From Ampelocalamus luodianensis (Eukaryota > Streptophyta > Magnoliopsida > Poales > Poaceae): DNA of 64,000 bases. The translations under genes were made by a program, and so were the position numbers. Positions 32,715 to 46,019 of the stretch are shown here, in pieces. The notes below the pieces were generated by a model that searched no databases, was not told where the DNA came from, and was given only the letters and a program-made list of their open reading frames with translations. Each line of letters opens with the position of its first letter. The first letter of the stretch is position 1. The DNA lies in the NCBI GenBank assembly GCA_036346255.1, contig CM070626.1, positions 12,424,001 through 12,488,000 of the forward strand, read 5' to 3'.

Positions 32715-34994
32715 ACCGTAACACCTTCACCCAACATGAGCCCAAATGCTACTAAACAAACCCTAATAATTCTAATCAAGGCAATCTTAATAAATTTGCA
32801 GAACCTCCTTGTAAAGTTAATTACACGGGGGTTCCAACTTACAGATAATCCATATATTAACTAAACTATCATCCAGAGACATCAAAAGATAATCAAAGAC
32901 ATACTAAGTGTCTAACATAATAGAGAGGCAAGAAGTTCCACTACTCACCATTATTACAATTAAACCACTACAAGAGACAAGACATAAAAAAAACCTTTGA
33001 GCACCTTACCCAATTACTAAAAACAAATACGGTCTGAAGATTATTCAACTTTATTTAATTCATGTGGCATGTGCGTGACTACTAAACTACTTTCCCCCAT
33101 GCATGTCGTTCTTGGCTTGGGTACCTAAAACAACAATAAAAGCAAGAGTGAGTCCACAGACTCAGCAAGTACATAAATAAAGAGACACATAATTCAATCC
33201 ATAACATCAGCATCCATATACATAAGAGCAATAATAAAACATCTCACATGCAAATGCAATGCTCAAGGATCCTTTATCTTTAACTTCGTGTGCATTACAC
33301 CGTAATGCGAGTATGCAACCGCCGCCAAGATACCCATGCCCGGCGCGCACACAGTGGACCAATTGCCCATTACTCCGCAAGTAATGGGGACTCAAGCCCA
33401 CACTCCACGAGTGTGGGATCTCGCCCGCTCACATTCATGACGGGATCTCAGGAAACATGCTTGGTCACGCGTGACCAAGCCTCAATATGCTCTCAATATG
33501 CACATGCTCATCATTTAATCATCATCAAATTACCACAAGACAAGAATAACATATAATAATAGAGCATGGACATATATGAAGCATCCATCAATCTTAAATC
33601 AACATCAAGCCAACAATCTCACTATGCTTCCACATATCGAGAAGCACACAATCATGACCAATCAAACACAACCACGAATCAGACAATGCACTTGCCTTAA
33701 CCGCGTGAGAAAGGAGGACGTGAAGACGGTGCTGCCTCCGGTACCAATCCCCCACCTAATACATTAAGAATATAAACTAAGACCATAGTAACGAAAAACA
33801 AGAATTAAATACACGAGCACAACAAGTAGCGGATTGCAACGCGATCCCGACCCCACTTTCCTAAGTGCTGAACTGCCCTCTAAACACAGTCAAGTTCTAA
33901 AATTCATATCTTTTTGTACAGTGGTCCAAATTAGGTGTTCTTAGATTTCACTGAAAGGTTATCAAATCATCTAAATAAACCTAGTTGGGGAGCCCTTCTG
34001 ATTCTACCCTTAACTGCCCCTAACAAACCAATATTTCAGACCTCAGAATTCACGTCGGGTTCTCTGGACAGTACGCTAAAACCTCCATAACTTTTGCTAC
34101 GAAAGTCCAAATCTTACGTTCTTTATCTCTATGAAAAGGTACAGAAATTTCCCACATTTTTCGTTATACTGAGGTCCCCTGATTCTCCCTTTAATTAACA
34201 GTTCTAACCAGTTTTCCACAGACTGTCCAGAATCTGACAGAACAACAGGACAGCAACACTAGAAAAATCATAACTCCCAGACCGTTAATCGGATTTGGGC
34301 GATCTTGGCGGCCAACGAAAGCTAAGAACATAACCTACAACTCTCTAGGAGACCCAAACTTCTAATTCTGCCTCTAACCACATGAAATCGACCGCGCAAG
34401 ATACTGGACAAAACGCGATCTATTAAACCGACGCAAAACAATCTATCCAACGGCACCAACCGCAACTACGGCACCTCCACCAATGAAGAACACGCGACGT
34501 TACCCTTGTATGACTGCAGGAAGATGACGGGTTACCCCCATGAAGAAGATCTCCACTCTTCGCCCCCTTCTTCCACCTAGAACCGATCTCCACCGGGGAA
34601 CTCCTTCTCCTTCTCCCCCCTTGGACAGCAGCAAGAACGGGGATGCCTTGGCCGGCCAGCAGGAGGGTGATGCCGTGGAGGTGGGGCTGGTGGAGGGGAG
34701 GGGGCGTGGGGAGTGGGGGAGAGGAAGTGGTGCGGCCACAATGGGGGAGGAGGAGGTGGGGTGCGGCTAGGGTTGGGAGGGGGGAAAAGTGGCGCCCCCC
34801 CTTGGCCGGCCACCCCCTTGCCCCCCATGGGCCAGGCCCAAAGCCCAGGTTGGGTTAATTCTGCGAAAACCCCCCTCACAAACTGTTGAATTTGAGCATT
34901 TATCGGCAGGTCCTTCCCGTATTTTCATTTACTTCTCTCCCGAATAAAATAATCTCTCCCGACTACTAGCTTATCACACTTTCGGGGTATTACA
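32715..34994 (-). repeat. first (right) LTR of the non-coding element
   Basis: This ~2.28-kb LTR starts TGTAATACCCCGAAAGTGTG at 34994. It is highly similar to 26404-28672, but the differences are clustered in small indel bursts. It includes the second copy of the hairpin run, whose last stem here is the perfect 20-bp palindrome CTTGGTCACGCGTGACCAAG (33460-33479). Confidence 0.75.
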
Positions 34995-37985
34995 CACTTC
35001 CTATTCAAGACACCACATGGTCCATGGAGCATATGCTTAATGACCAGGTTATGCAACACAGGGTACTTGTCCTTGTCAGGAATCTATGCCGAGATGTATT
35101 TGTCATATGCATCTGGGCTGGTTAACTTACATCCTTTTTTCATAATCAATAGCATGTGCTCATGTGGCAAGCCCTCTTCAAAACTCACCACATGCACATA
35201 TGCTGCAACCTCACCAAAATATTTCTTCTTTATCAATAAATCCTTGATGGAGCGTAATTTGCCTCAGATACTCTTGATGCTAGCAGGTCGATCATGGGGT
35301 TTTTGTCCAGTTCAAGATTGGTGGTGACCTCCTCCCAATATGGGTTGCAAGTCATTGTAATGAAGTAACTGCTTATCAAACGCTGGACAATAGTCATTGC
35401 ATTAAGAAATCTCTGCGCATATCGCGGTCACCACCGAAAAAGAACGGGCAAAGACAATTCTCTTTCCAACCTCTCAAGCTCTAGTCTCTCCAAGCAGAAA
35501 TTACATCGGTCAAGCCCTATGGCACGATAAGAAAATATTTCTTGATCACCAAATAACTATTATCCATGTGCATTGAAATTGAAATATAACAAGATATTAT
35601 ATTCTACTCACTTGGTATGATTCACCCTTATGAGTTTAGTTTTGTGGTTAGAATACCACCAAGCCTCATCGACTGATCTTTATATACATGTCGACGCCCA
35701 TTGTTGGAAAAGCCTCCTCCAAATAACAAGATGTTAAAAGACCCTTTCTAACTTGCATCATACAAAGAATAGTATTCTCTTGTGTTACAAACCGTAGATT
35801 GACCTGTTTCTACAACTCTACTTATGTGATCACCTTGTCAGTATGTCGTTGTCTCGATTCACCATCCTCCTGCATTAAGATGGGAATACATTATTATCGT
35901 GATATTATATGATAGGATTGCATCTACATGCAGGACACCCATACTTAATTGAGTTTGTGTTGACATACCCGTGAGGTTCAGTGTAATCGATCGCTCAACT
36001 GTGGGACTATCATTGTACGACATGAACTGGTTCCATCCAGTTTCTCCTCTAGGATGAAATAAAGGATATGCTAATGGGTCATAACAACCATGATATGCTT
36101 TGATATAGCGCATCTTCTCTCCTCTAGGGTATACAATAACACTCCTATCAAAACATCTTTGGGAATCATTTCCATCACCCGTATAGCAAAGAACTTGGGA
36201 GGCAGAGGAGCATTATACGAAATAAAATGTTTTGCAGAATTAAAAACATAAAATGTTTATTAGCTGGTTATAAATAAACTTAAAAATTGCTGGGCAATAT
36301 ATAGTATAAAGAAAAGCAAAGGTTGAGTAATCGAGAAGAGGTTGTACCTTCATGGTCAGTGTCACATTAGTGTTGAGCTCAATTACATAGTCATCAAGAT
36401 TTGGAATAGAGCCAACTCTATTAAAGGTATGTACATAAGGGTTATCTTCTTGTAGTATCCTCGAGCACTTTTCTTACGAGGTTTATATCAAGATCGAGAC
36501 CTCTTCACTCTATGTGACAATGTATCATCTTCTTCTTTCAGATCATAAAAGTAGAGTTGCAAGTGACGTGGCCCTTTGATCCTCGGCACCAAATGGTCCA
36601 TCGATGATACATCGCACTCGCACACGGAATGTATATGTGCCAGCATCACCATGCGCCATGTATCTTTGGTCCAGTGTAACTCCGAGGCTTGTGAAGGAGA
36701 AGTGAGAGTTGAAGTACCGTATGTGCTTTCTAAAATATTTTGCATCATTATGCAATTGACTTGTAAACAACCTCTTCAACTCATCAGGCACATCATGAAT
36801 ATGTAATCTTATCTTTCCCTTTCGGCAGCAGAATCCAGGTGGCTCGCCTTCAAATCTCATCGCTCCACAATACCGGTAGTCAGGAATCTATTTCAAAACA
36901 TGGTGACTATCCGGCAAGTTATGGTAGATGAAATCATAAGGATCATCAGCGGCTCCATGGCCGGTGCAATCATCAGTGACACGGTATGACTGGAATGCAC
37001 ATTCTGTTTATATATAGAAATATGTGAACATGGTACTCACTTCACATGTTGACAATACAAATTATTAAGCAAGAGTTACCTTCAGCAAGCTTCTGCATGG
37101 TCTCAAAATCTTTGATAGTCCCTCCTATGTCACATCCTTCTTCTTCTTCCTCTATGTCACGTAGATGATCTGTTGCATGACGTTTGAAAATAACACGATG
37201 GTTTTAACATAATTCTTACAAAAACTACACCGTGAACAGATGTGTAAAACCCACCTTCATCATCGTAATCCTGGTTTGTAGGCTCGAATAAAGCACTTTC
37301 AAACTCGACGCCAATGTGCCGTACATGTGGCACAAGCATAGGATCAACATTTTCTTCTTGGGCAAGAGTAGGCACGCTGTCGCCGCTTTCCATCGCTTTT
37401 TCTTCTTATAGTCTCGCTCTGCTGTAGCAAATTTTCCTTACTTGGCGATCCATATTCGTGTACCAGTTTGAATTTGAGTGCTGGAAGTGCTTGAAGAGGC
37501 ACCGGTCACCAATGTACACAAGAGATATAATATTAGATTCAATCTGCACTTTGAAATGTATACAATGTTTTAGTTAGATTAGATGTAATGGACTTGTATT
37601 AATTACGACGCCGCTTGAACTCTCGGTGTGCAAAGAAGACATCAATGGCGGTCGTTGTTGCCTCGACGTACTCATCATTCCTATGTAGCCATCAATGGAC
37701 TCATTTGGATCACCATTTTCTTTGCCATCATGTCTTGATGCTTGGTAAATGGCGTAAAGGACAATCTGTTGTAGTGATTGTCCTCCCACGATATCCGTCA
37801 TTTTAACATCTCTGTGCAACCGATTCCGGATGTACTTCATATGATGAAAAAATATGATGATAAAAATAAGGAGTTTTCTTTGTGATGCTTAAACAAAGAA
37901 TAGTATACAGAACCGATAAGGATTACCATGAGCAAAGGCCGTTGATGATGTCAATGTTTTATTCCTTGCACTCAGATTCAAGTTA
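34995..37985 (-). pseudogene. Helitron copy 1, Rep and N-terminal part
   Basis: This corresponds to 41726-44755 of copy 2. On the minus strand, 37393-37157 (AQEENVDPMLVPHVRHIGVE), 36860-36543 (KGKIRLHIHDVPDELKRLFT) and 36113-35859 (MRYIKAYHGCYDPLAYPLFH) are typical of the region preceding the Helitron Rep domain. The Rep endonuclease region itself (35530-35040) is degenerate. It ends abruptly in ATTCAAGTTATTT, where an LTR fragment begins. It was separated from its helicase part by the LTR element. Confidence 0.75.
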
Positions 37986-38772
37986 TTTCCCCGGGCAAAC
38001 TCAAAATACAGCGAAAGTGCGCGGCGTTGGATTTTAATCAACGGCTCCGATTCAATAGCAGCCGGAGGGTCAGAAGGGTTCGGAAATCTCGGCGGTTGGA
38101 TTGCGATTAACGGTTGACAATCAATCTTGCAGCGGAAGGTCGAAGCGTCTGTGTAGCGGGCGTGCGATTTAGATCTAACGGTTGAGAATGCGTAGCGTTT
38201 TAAAGGGAGGCTCGGTGCGATTAGTCGATTCGATCAAATCGATTGACTGAGCCAGAGTCGACTCGAACAAGTAACGATAAAACCAAGTTTGACTTTGAAA
38301 AACAGAGACTTTGAAAGATTTATTTGAGGTAGCAAAATAACTCCAAAAATTATGAAAATTTTACAGGAGCTTGCTAACTCAGATATTAACCTTGTGTAAA
38401 ATTTTCAGAGGTTTTTATGCTGTGAATAAATTTCCAAAAATTCTACAAGGCTCTGTTTTAATATTTGGTGAGAGTCAAGCAGTTTGATGCCTCTAAAAAT
38501 ATTCAAACAATTTCTAAAAATTGTGAAATTTTTCAGAGGGTCACTTACCATCACAGAGACTTAGGAAAAATATTTTCAGAGGATGATCATAAGATTTGAC
38601 AAGATTGTTTTGGAATAGCAAGATTTGGATCAACAAGACTTGTGACAATGTATTTCCACACTTCCTTGTACAAGAATTTCTTGGCACCACAGGAAATACA
38701 TGATGTAAGAAAAAGTTTTAATTTCTACGATTTTCTTACATTTGAAACACAAGCCCAAAATTTGGGATGTTA
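37986..38772 (-). repeat. gypsy-type LTR fragment between the two Helitron copies
   Basis: On the minus strand it starts TGTAACATCCCAAATTTTGG (about 38769), a typical LTR start. It ends near 37986 without a clear CA terminus, PBS or coding region. Both Helitron copies are truncated exactly at its edges. It looks like a truncated solo LTR. Confidence 0.5.
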
Positions 38773-40760
38773 CATTGCAGAACACACAAACACAACATTA
38801 ACCATCGATGTAGAAACACACACACATTAGACAACATTGATTTCGGTAAAAATATTTCTTTTATATAAGAAAAATATATGGTCCTGATTTGGTTGGTTTG
38901 TGATGTGATCTCTGATCAGGCCAAAGGAGATTATGTAATCGTCAAGATGAACTCCCATTACTTCATTCGGTATAAATTTAGTAAATTACGACATATTAAT
39001 AAGAAGTTCCATTTGTTTGGAAATAAAGCGGAAAGCGTATGGAAAATATTATTACTTCATTGGTATGAATTTAGCAAATTACGACATATTAATAAGAAGT
39101 TCCATTTGTTTGTAAATAAAAACGAGAAGCTGGATGGAAAATATTACTTAGCACTCATCACGATTCAATACATCTCTATATACAATATTTTTGGTGGTCT
39201 TCCTGTAGTATCTAGTTCCTTGTTTGGTTTTGACAAAATTCTAGTTGTTTGCCTTGAAACTCCTCTTGACAAGCGACATAAAGCTGTCCATGTGAGAACA
39301 CGAGTTGGGAGGTAGATCCCAACATTTGGGATGGTTTGCCCTGCGCTTTGTTTATGGTCATTGCAAAACTTAGCGAATCGGAATTGTTTCCTTCTCATCT
39401 TGAAAGGCGGTGAAATATCATCAGCGGAGACATTAGAATCCTAGGTAGGAACACCCTCTTTGCATCTTGCCACCAACAATTTTAGCATCAATTGCGTTGT
39501 CTGCAAGGCTATAACCATTAACCTTGTTCCATTACACAATCCCTTGTTTGGATCAAGATTGCGGAGAAGGATCACAGGGCAGTTGATTTTTACTTTGAGG
39601 ACATGCGGTGGGAGACCATTTGGAGTGATGGAGTTTAGAAAGTCAATAGGGTAGTTGTTTGTTGAATCATCATCAGCGAGTCAAAGCTATGGTAAACTTT
39701 TTCCTCACACAGGAAGCGTGTCAATCATCTTTTCATTTAGTGATCCACATGTTCATTTTGGTAGAAAAGAATGGCACGTGTGCTCATATAAGCTGTTGAT
39801 CTTGCATTGTCCTCAACTGATGGGAACACATCTTGGATTAGTTTGTTTACACAATCCTCTGTATCTGTATAACCAATCACAATATCTTCTGGCAAGTGAA
39901 CATAATCATCGCCAATTGTCTCTTGAGTTCCATTCCCAATTCGAAGGAGTGTCCCGAGAACCATGGGTCGAGTTGAGCCCTCATGTTACGTGTCAATCGT
40001 AGCTTTACGATACTATCCCACAAATAAGATCTACGCAATGTAGCATCATTATCGTGCTCTAGTCCCACGTGTTACCACCGGAAGAACACGTCTAAAATCT
40101 CCACCAAATACCATGACCTTTCCCCAAATGGCAACTCACAATTCATAATATCTTGCTTTTGACCTATCAAGACACTCAACAGCAGCGATTTGTCATAGCA
40201 ACCTCATCCCAGTTAGCAACGATGCCCTACGGAGTAACTCTGTGATCCACTTTGCTTTGAGAGTTGCACATGCTATTGCTCGCAATCTTTATTGGGATTT
40301 TGAACCTTGAGTGTCTTTGTCGTCCTCGAGCGATATCGTATTTGCTATACGGAGGTTGCGATTGCAATGGCTATCAATCCTCGAACGCACTCTAGCAAGA
40401 AGTGCCTTGTATAGGAATGTCTTTCTGTTCCTCTGGACCATCAACAAAGAACACTTGGCTTTTTATTACGTACATGATGCATAATCTCATCAAATCCAAC
40501 ACGTTGTTCCTTGTTAAGACTCCTGTTATATCAAATGTTCTGGTCGACCCCCAGAAAGTTCTTCTCGACCTCCCTCATTATGTCATTGTCACATTCACTG
40601 TTTGACACAAACAAATTAGATATCGAGTATACCTTTTTGGTCCATGATCGGTGACAATTTTGTGACAAATTATTACACTGTATCATTAAGCTTTGGAAGA
40701 TCGTAGTTTTCATATCTTTTCCCATGGAGTGGAGCAAATCCTAATATCTCTAAGCACCAT
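38773..40760 (-). pseudogene. Helitron copy 2, PIF1-type helicase part
   Basis: This is homologous to copy 1 at 22830-24703, with the helicase C-terminal motifs at 39398-39165 (TIPNVGIYLP and SRGVSRQTTRILSKPNKELD) and scattered earlier blocks up to 40737. Many 1-3-nt indels break the frame, more than in copy 1. The order after the Rep domain is that of an intact Rep-Hel protein, so this copy keeps the original layout. Confidence 0.75.
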
Positions 40761-42260
40761 TTGTTCTCTTGTTTTGAGTTACAATGGTTTCTAAGGTAAT
40801 CCTCGGACATTGATTCTTTATGCTTCTCCCACAGTTCACGAATTTTGGTGGACTCACAAAAACAGAATAGTAGCAAATAACCTTACGAGAGCATATGGCA
40901 TCGAAAAGTGGCGGACTCACACAGCAGTCATCAAGTGTCTTATCGGTCTCTATGAGTCCTCTATTCTCGCATGATTCTCTAAAAGTAGGGCATATGATGC
41001 TGCAAGTTTTCAAATCATCATATGAGGTTGGACCTCTAACATGATTTAGAAGCACTCTCAAGAAATACCTCTTGCCTTGGCAGGTGTGCATACACTATCC
41101 GTCAATCTGTCCTCTTTGCTTTCTTGTTTGCCATACCCTTTTTTGCTGATCCACGGTAGTATTGCGGGATCTCTTTGTACAATGATTTCCTTGCAAAGCG
41201 TCAACACGGTTAAGCTTGAAAATTGCATCGGTGTAGTCATAGAAGAAGCGAGGATGTTCACTATCTCTTCTAAATTTTTATTCTCATCAATAATATGAGT
41301 GCATGTTAGGCGGATGACTTTGAGCGCAAAATAGATGGGTAGACCCGAAAAGGTGGAAGCAGAAAATCCTATGTCTGACTTAGTGGTGAGATGTATCTAG
41401 CATCCTATCTGCGAATCTCATTTATTACCCGGCTTGACCATTAGCATCAACGGCGAGAATGATGCACAATCGTGGCCTTTGTACACATATTTAAATAAAT
41501 ACTTACGAGCTTTGATGCTTGAACATGCTTCAACGTTGATGTGACGATTATATCTCATAAGCGAGCCGAGTTATGCGGGACAACCCACTGTTGTCCAACT
41601 CGGCACCTCTTATTTTGACACGGCCATCATCTCTTCTCTATACAAAGGATATGAATCTTTGCCTTGTTGTGTTGCGAGGCAAAATTGCAGAGATAGCAGC
41701 GACACTCTCCATTGATCATACGGACACTTCCTATTCAAGACACCACATGGTCCATGGAGCATATGCTTAATGACCGTGTTATGCAACACAGGGTACTTGT
41801 CCTTGTCAGGAATCTATGCCGAGATGTATTTGTCATATGCATCTGGGCTGGTTAACTTACATCCTTTTTTCATAATCAATAGCATGTGCTCATGTGGCAA
41901 GCCCCTCTTCTGAAACTCAGTCACATGCACATATGCTGCAACCTCACCAAAATATTTCTTCTTTATCAATAAATCCTTGATGGGCGTAATTTGGCTCGGT
42001 ATACTCTTGATGTGATTCCGGTCGATCATGGGGTTTTTGTCCAGGTTCAAGATTGGTGGTGACCTCCTCCCAATATGGGTTGCAAGTCATTGTAATGAAG
42101 TAATCTGGCTTACCCAAACGCTGGACAATAGTCATTGCATTAAGAAATCTCTGCTGCATATCGCGGTCACCACCCGGAAAAGAACGAGGCAGCACAATTC
42201 TCTTTCCAACCTCTGAAGCTCTAGTCTCTCCAGCAGAAATTACATCGGTCAAGCCCTATG
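40761..42260 (-). pseudogene. Helitron copy 2, Rep (HUH-type) domain and linker
   Basis: On the minus strand 42252-41944 gives VGKRIVLPRSFPGGDRDMQQ, then GKPDYFITMTCNPYWEEV. 42050-41814 gives HVTEFQKRGLPHEHMLLIM, with the HxH-bearing motif of the rolling-circle Rep domain. The linker to the helicase (41091-40750) has QGKRYFLRVLLNHVRGPTSY. Helitron Rep nicks and rejoins DNA through a downstream tyrosine motif, which I could not place confidently. 40616-41725 is absent from copy 1. Confidence 0.8.
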
Positions 42261-45200
42261 GCACCAGATAAGAAAATATTTCCTTGATCAGTCAAATAAC
42301 TATTATCCATGTGCATTGAAATTGAAATATAACAAGATATTATATTCTACTCACTTAGTACATTCAGCCCTTATGAGTTTCGGTTTCGAGGTTAGAATAC
42401 CAGTCAAGCCTCATCGACTCGATCTTTATATACATGTCGACGGCCCATTGTTGGAAAAGCCTCCCTCCAAATAACAAGATGTTAAAAAGACCCTTTCTAA
42501 CTTGCATCATAAAGCAATAGTATTCTCTTCTTTGTTACAAACCGTAGATTGACTGTTTCTACAACTCTACTTATGTGATCACCTTGTTTGTATGTCGTTA
42601 TGCGATTCACCATCCTCTGCATTAAGATGGGAATACATTATTATCAGTATATTATATGATAGGATTGCATCTACATGCAGGACACCCATACTTAATTGAG
42701 TTTGTGTTGACATACCCGTAGGTTCAGTCTCGATCGCTCAAGCTGTGGGACTATCATTGTCACGACATGAAGCTGGTTCCATCCAGTTTCTCCTCTAGGA
42801 TGAAATAAAGGATATGCTAATGGGTCATAACAACCATGATATGCTTTGATATAGCGCATCTTCTCTCCTCTAGGGTATACAATAACACTCCTATCAAAAC
42901 ATCTTTGGGAATCATTTCCATCAGTCCAGATAGCAGCAACTTGGGAGGCAGTAGGAGCATTATACCTGAAATAAAATGTTTTGCAGGAATTAAAAAACAT
43001 AAAATGTTTATTAGCTGGTTATAAATAAACTTAAAAATTGCTGGGCAATATATAGTATAAAGAAAAGCAAAGGTTGAGTAATCGAGAAGAGGTTGTACCT
43101 TATTTGGTCGGTGTCACATTAGTGTTGAGCTCAATTACATAGTCATCAAGATTTGGAATAGAGCCAACTCTATTAAAGGTATGTACATAAGGGTTATCTT
43201 CTTGTAGTATCCTGAGCACTTTTCTTACGAGGTTTATATCAAGATCGGAGACCTCTTCACTCTATGTGACAATGTATCATCTTCTTCTTACGTATCATAA
43301 AAGTAGAGTTGCAAGTGGCGTGGCCCTTTTGATCCACGGCACCAAATGGTCGATCGATGATACATCGCACCTGCCTACGGAATGTATATGTGCGATGCAT
43401 TTGCGGCCATGTATCTTTGGTCGGTGTAACTCGAGGCTTGTGAAGGAGAAGTGAGAGTTGAAGTACCGTATGTGCTTTCTAAAATATTTTGCATCATTAT
43501 GCAATTGACTTGTAAACAACCTCTTCAACTCATCGGGCACATCATGAATATGTAATCTTATCTTTCCCTTTTGTGTGAGAATCCGGTGGCTCGCCTTCAA
43601 ATCTCATCGCTCCACAATACCGTGAGTCAGAATCTATTTCAAAACATGGTGACTATCCAGGCAAGTTATGGTAGATGAAATCATAAGGATCATCAATGGC
43701 TCCATGGCGGTGCAATCATCGATGACACGGTATGTTGGAATGCACATTCTGTTTATATATAGAAATATGTGAACATGGTACTCACTTCACATGTTGACAA
43801 TACAAATTATTAAGCAAGAGTTACCTTCAGCAAGCTTCTGCATGGTCTCAAAATCTTTGATAGTCTCTCCTATGTCACATCCTTCTTCTTCTTCCTCTAT
43901 GTCACGTAGATGATCTGTTGCATGACGTTTGAAAATAACACGATGGTTTTAACATAATTCTTACAAAAAACTACACTGGTGAACAGATGTGTAAAACCCA
44001 CCTTCATCATCAGAATCCTGGTTTGTAGGCTCGAATAAAGCACTTTCAAACTCGACGTCAATGTGCTGTACATGTGGCACAAGCATAGGATCAACATTTT
44101 CTTCTTGGGCAAGAGTAGGGCACGCTTGCTGCTCGTTTTCCATCGCTTTTTTCTTCTTATAGTCTCGCCTTTGTTGTAGCAAATTTTCCTTACTTGGCGC
44201 ATCCATATTCAGGTACCAGTTTCGGAATTTGAGCTGCTTGGAAGTGCTTGAAGAGGCACCTAGTCACCAATGTACACAAGAGATATAATATTAGATTCAA
44301 TCTGTACCCTTTGAAATGTATACAATGTTTTAGTTAGATTAGATGTACTGGACTTGTATTAATTACGACGCCGTTTGAACTCTCGGTGTGCAAAGAAGAC
44401 ATCAATGGCGGTCGTTGTTGCCTGACGTACTCATCATTCCTATGTAGCCAGTCAATGGACTCATTTGGATCACCATTTTCTTTGCCATCATGTCTTGATG
44501 CTTGGTAAATGGCAGAAAGGACAATCTGTTGTAGTGATTGTCCTCCTACGACATCTGTCATTTTAACATCTGTGCAACCGGATTCCAGATGTACTTCATA
44601 TGATGAAAAAAATATGATGATAAAAAATAAGGGAGTTTCTCTTTGTGATGCTTAAACAAAGAATAGTATACAGGAACTGATAAGGATTACCATGAGCAAG
44701 CGTCGTTGATGATGTCAATGTTTTATTCCTTGCACGGTATTCAAGTTATTTTGTATTCCATTCTTCTCTTTGTTCAACGCTTTCTTCGGCCCTTTTGCGT
44801 GCCCGGTATTCACGTTGTTTTCTATTCCTCTCTTCCCTCTTTATGAACTCATCATCTGCTGGTGATGTCCCTGTTGCTATGATATAGAATGCGTGTCACA
44901 ATTTCGCAAAACAATTCGAGCCGACCAGTGCGATGTCAAAGAACATACAGGACCGATCTTTGTTTGATATGTCGCTAAATGCGTGTGCGGTTTCTCTCCT
45001 CTCCCCATGGTAGATCTCACGTAAAGCGGCAATACAACAACCCTATGTTCAAACAATAGCATGTTCAACCAAAACAGGAAGGGAACTCCTCCAGATACAA
45101 TTTGACACCTATAATATATACATATTTATAAACATTCTCCAATGTAAACAAACAATCACAAATCAATCAGCACATTAAAGTTAATCATGACACCTAGACA

Positions 45201-45745
45201 ACTACATTTGTTAGCAGTTGGTATTTGAATGAAGTTTATGCACGGTATTCACGTTGTTTTGTATTCCGTTCTTCTCTTTGTTCAACGCTTTCTTCGGCCC
45301 TTTTGCGTGCCCGGTATTCACGTTGTTTTCTATTCCTCTCTTCCCTCTTTATGAACTCATCATCTGCTGGTGATATCCCTGTTGCTATGATATAGAATGC
45401 GTGTCACAATTTCGCAAAACAATTCCAGAAACTGACCAGGTACGATGTCAAAGAACATACCCGGACCGATCTTTGTTTGATATGTCGCTAAATGCTGTGT
45501 GGTTTCTCTCCTCTCCCCATGGTAGATCTCACGAAGCGGCAATACAACAACCATATGTTCAAACAATAGCATGTTCAACCAAAGCAGGAAGGAACTCCTC
45601 CGGATACAATTTGACACCTATAATATATACATATTTATAAACATTCTCCAATGTAAACAAACAATCACAAATCAATCAGCACATTAAAGTTAATCATGAC
45701 ACCTAGACAACTACATTTGTTAGCAGTTGGTATTTGAATGAAGTT
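42261..45745 (-). pseudogene. Helitron copy 2, N-terminal region
   Basis: On the minus strand: 44561-44334 (MTDVVGGQSLQQIVLSAIYQ), 44206-43961 (MDAPSKENLLQQRRDYKKKK), 43600-43295 (LHIHDVPDELKRLFTSQLHN) and 43000-42692 (YNAPTASQVAAIWTDGND and MRYIKAYHGCYDPLAYPLFH). This is the order of plant Helitron Rep-Hel N termini. The block at 44733-45745 would read as basic repeats (KQREYRARKRAEES type) in broken frames. Helitron termini (5' TC, 3' hairpin plus CTRR) were not located. Confidence 0.7.
44733..45745. repeat. 508-bp tandem duplication in the Helitron N-terminal region
   Basis: CACGGTATTC starts at 44733 and 45241, and both units run to TTTGAATGAAGTT. The units are near-identical with small indels. 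Within each unit, GTATTCNNGTTRTTTTSTATTCC itself occurs twice about 80 bp apart. Only the second unit continues into CATTTGAATGTC. Confidence 0.9.
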
Positions 45746-46019
45746 CATTTGAATGTCATGGCAGTTTATTTGTTAGCGGCGGCTTGGTGGGCGGCGGCGA
45801 CCAGAATAGACTAAGCAATGGACACTGCCATCGATTCCTAGATCCAAACATTTCAATAGATTCCTTTGAGCTCACATTAGAGGCAATTTAGTCACAAAGC
45901 TGCCAATTCAACTTGATTCTATTGGCAGTTGTTTAACTAAGGACTCTGAATCCACCACGTATTCGACATTTCGATTGCCCAATTAAGTACATCATACTGC
46001 ACGAACACGAGCAAGGGAG

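Larger units (their letters stand above)
24704..34994 (-). mobile_element. non-coding gypsy-type LTR retrotransposon, partial tandem (LTR-internal-LTR-internal)
   Basis: Reading leftwards: LTR 34994-32715, primer-binding site 32714-32703, internal 32702-28673 ending in a purine tract, LTR 28672-26404, a second primer-binding site 26403-26391, then ~1.7 kb of a second internal region cut off at 24704. LTR starts read TGTAATACCC. The internal region has no protein-like frame, so it must depend on a partner element. The plus strand is rich in A and C and poor in G, so the sense RNA would be G/U-rich. It sits in Helitron copy 1, and about 1.1 kb of Helitron (40616-41725 in copy 2) is missing at this site. 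Confidence 0.7.
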
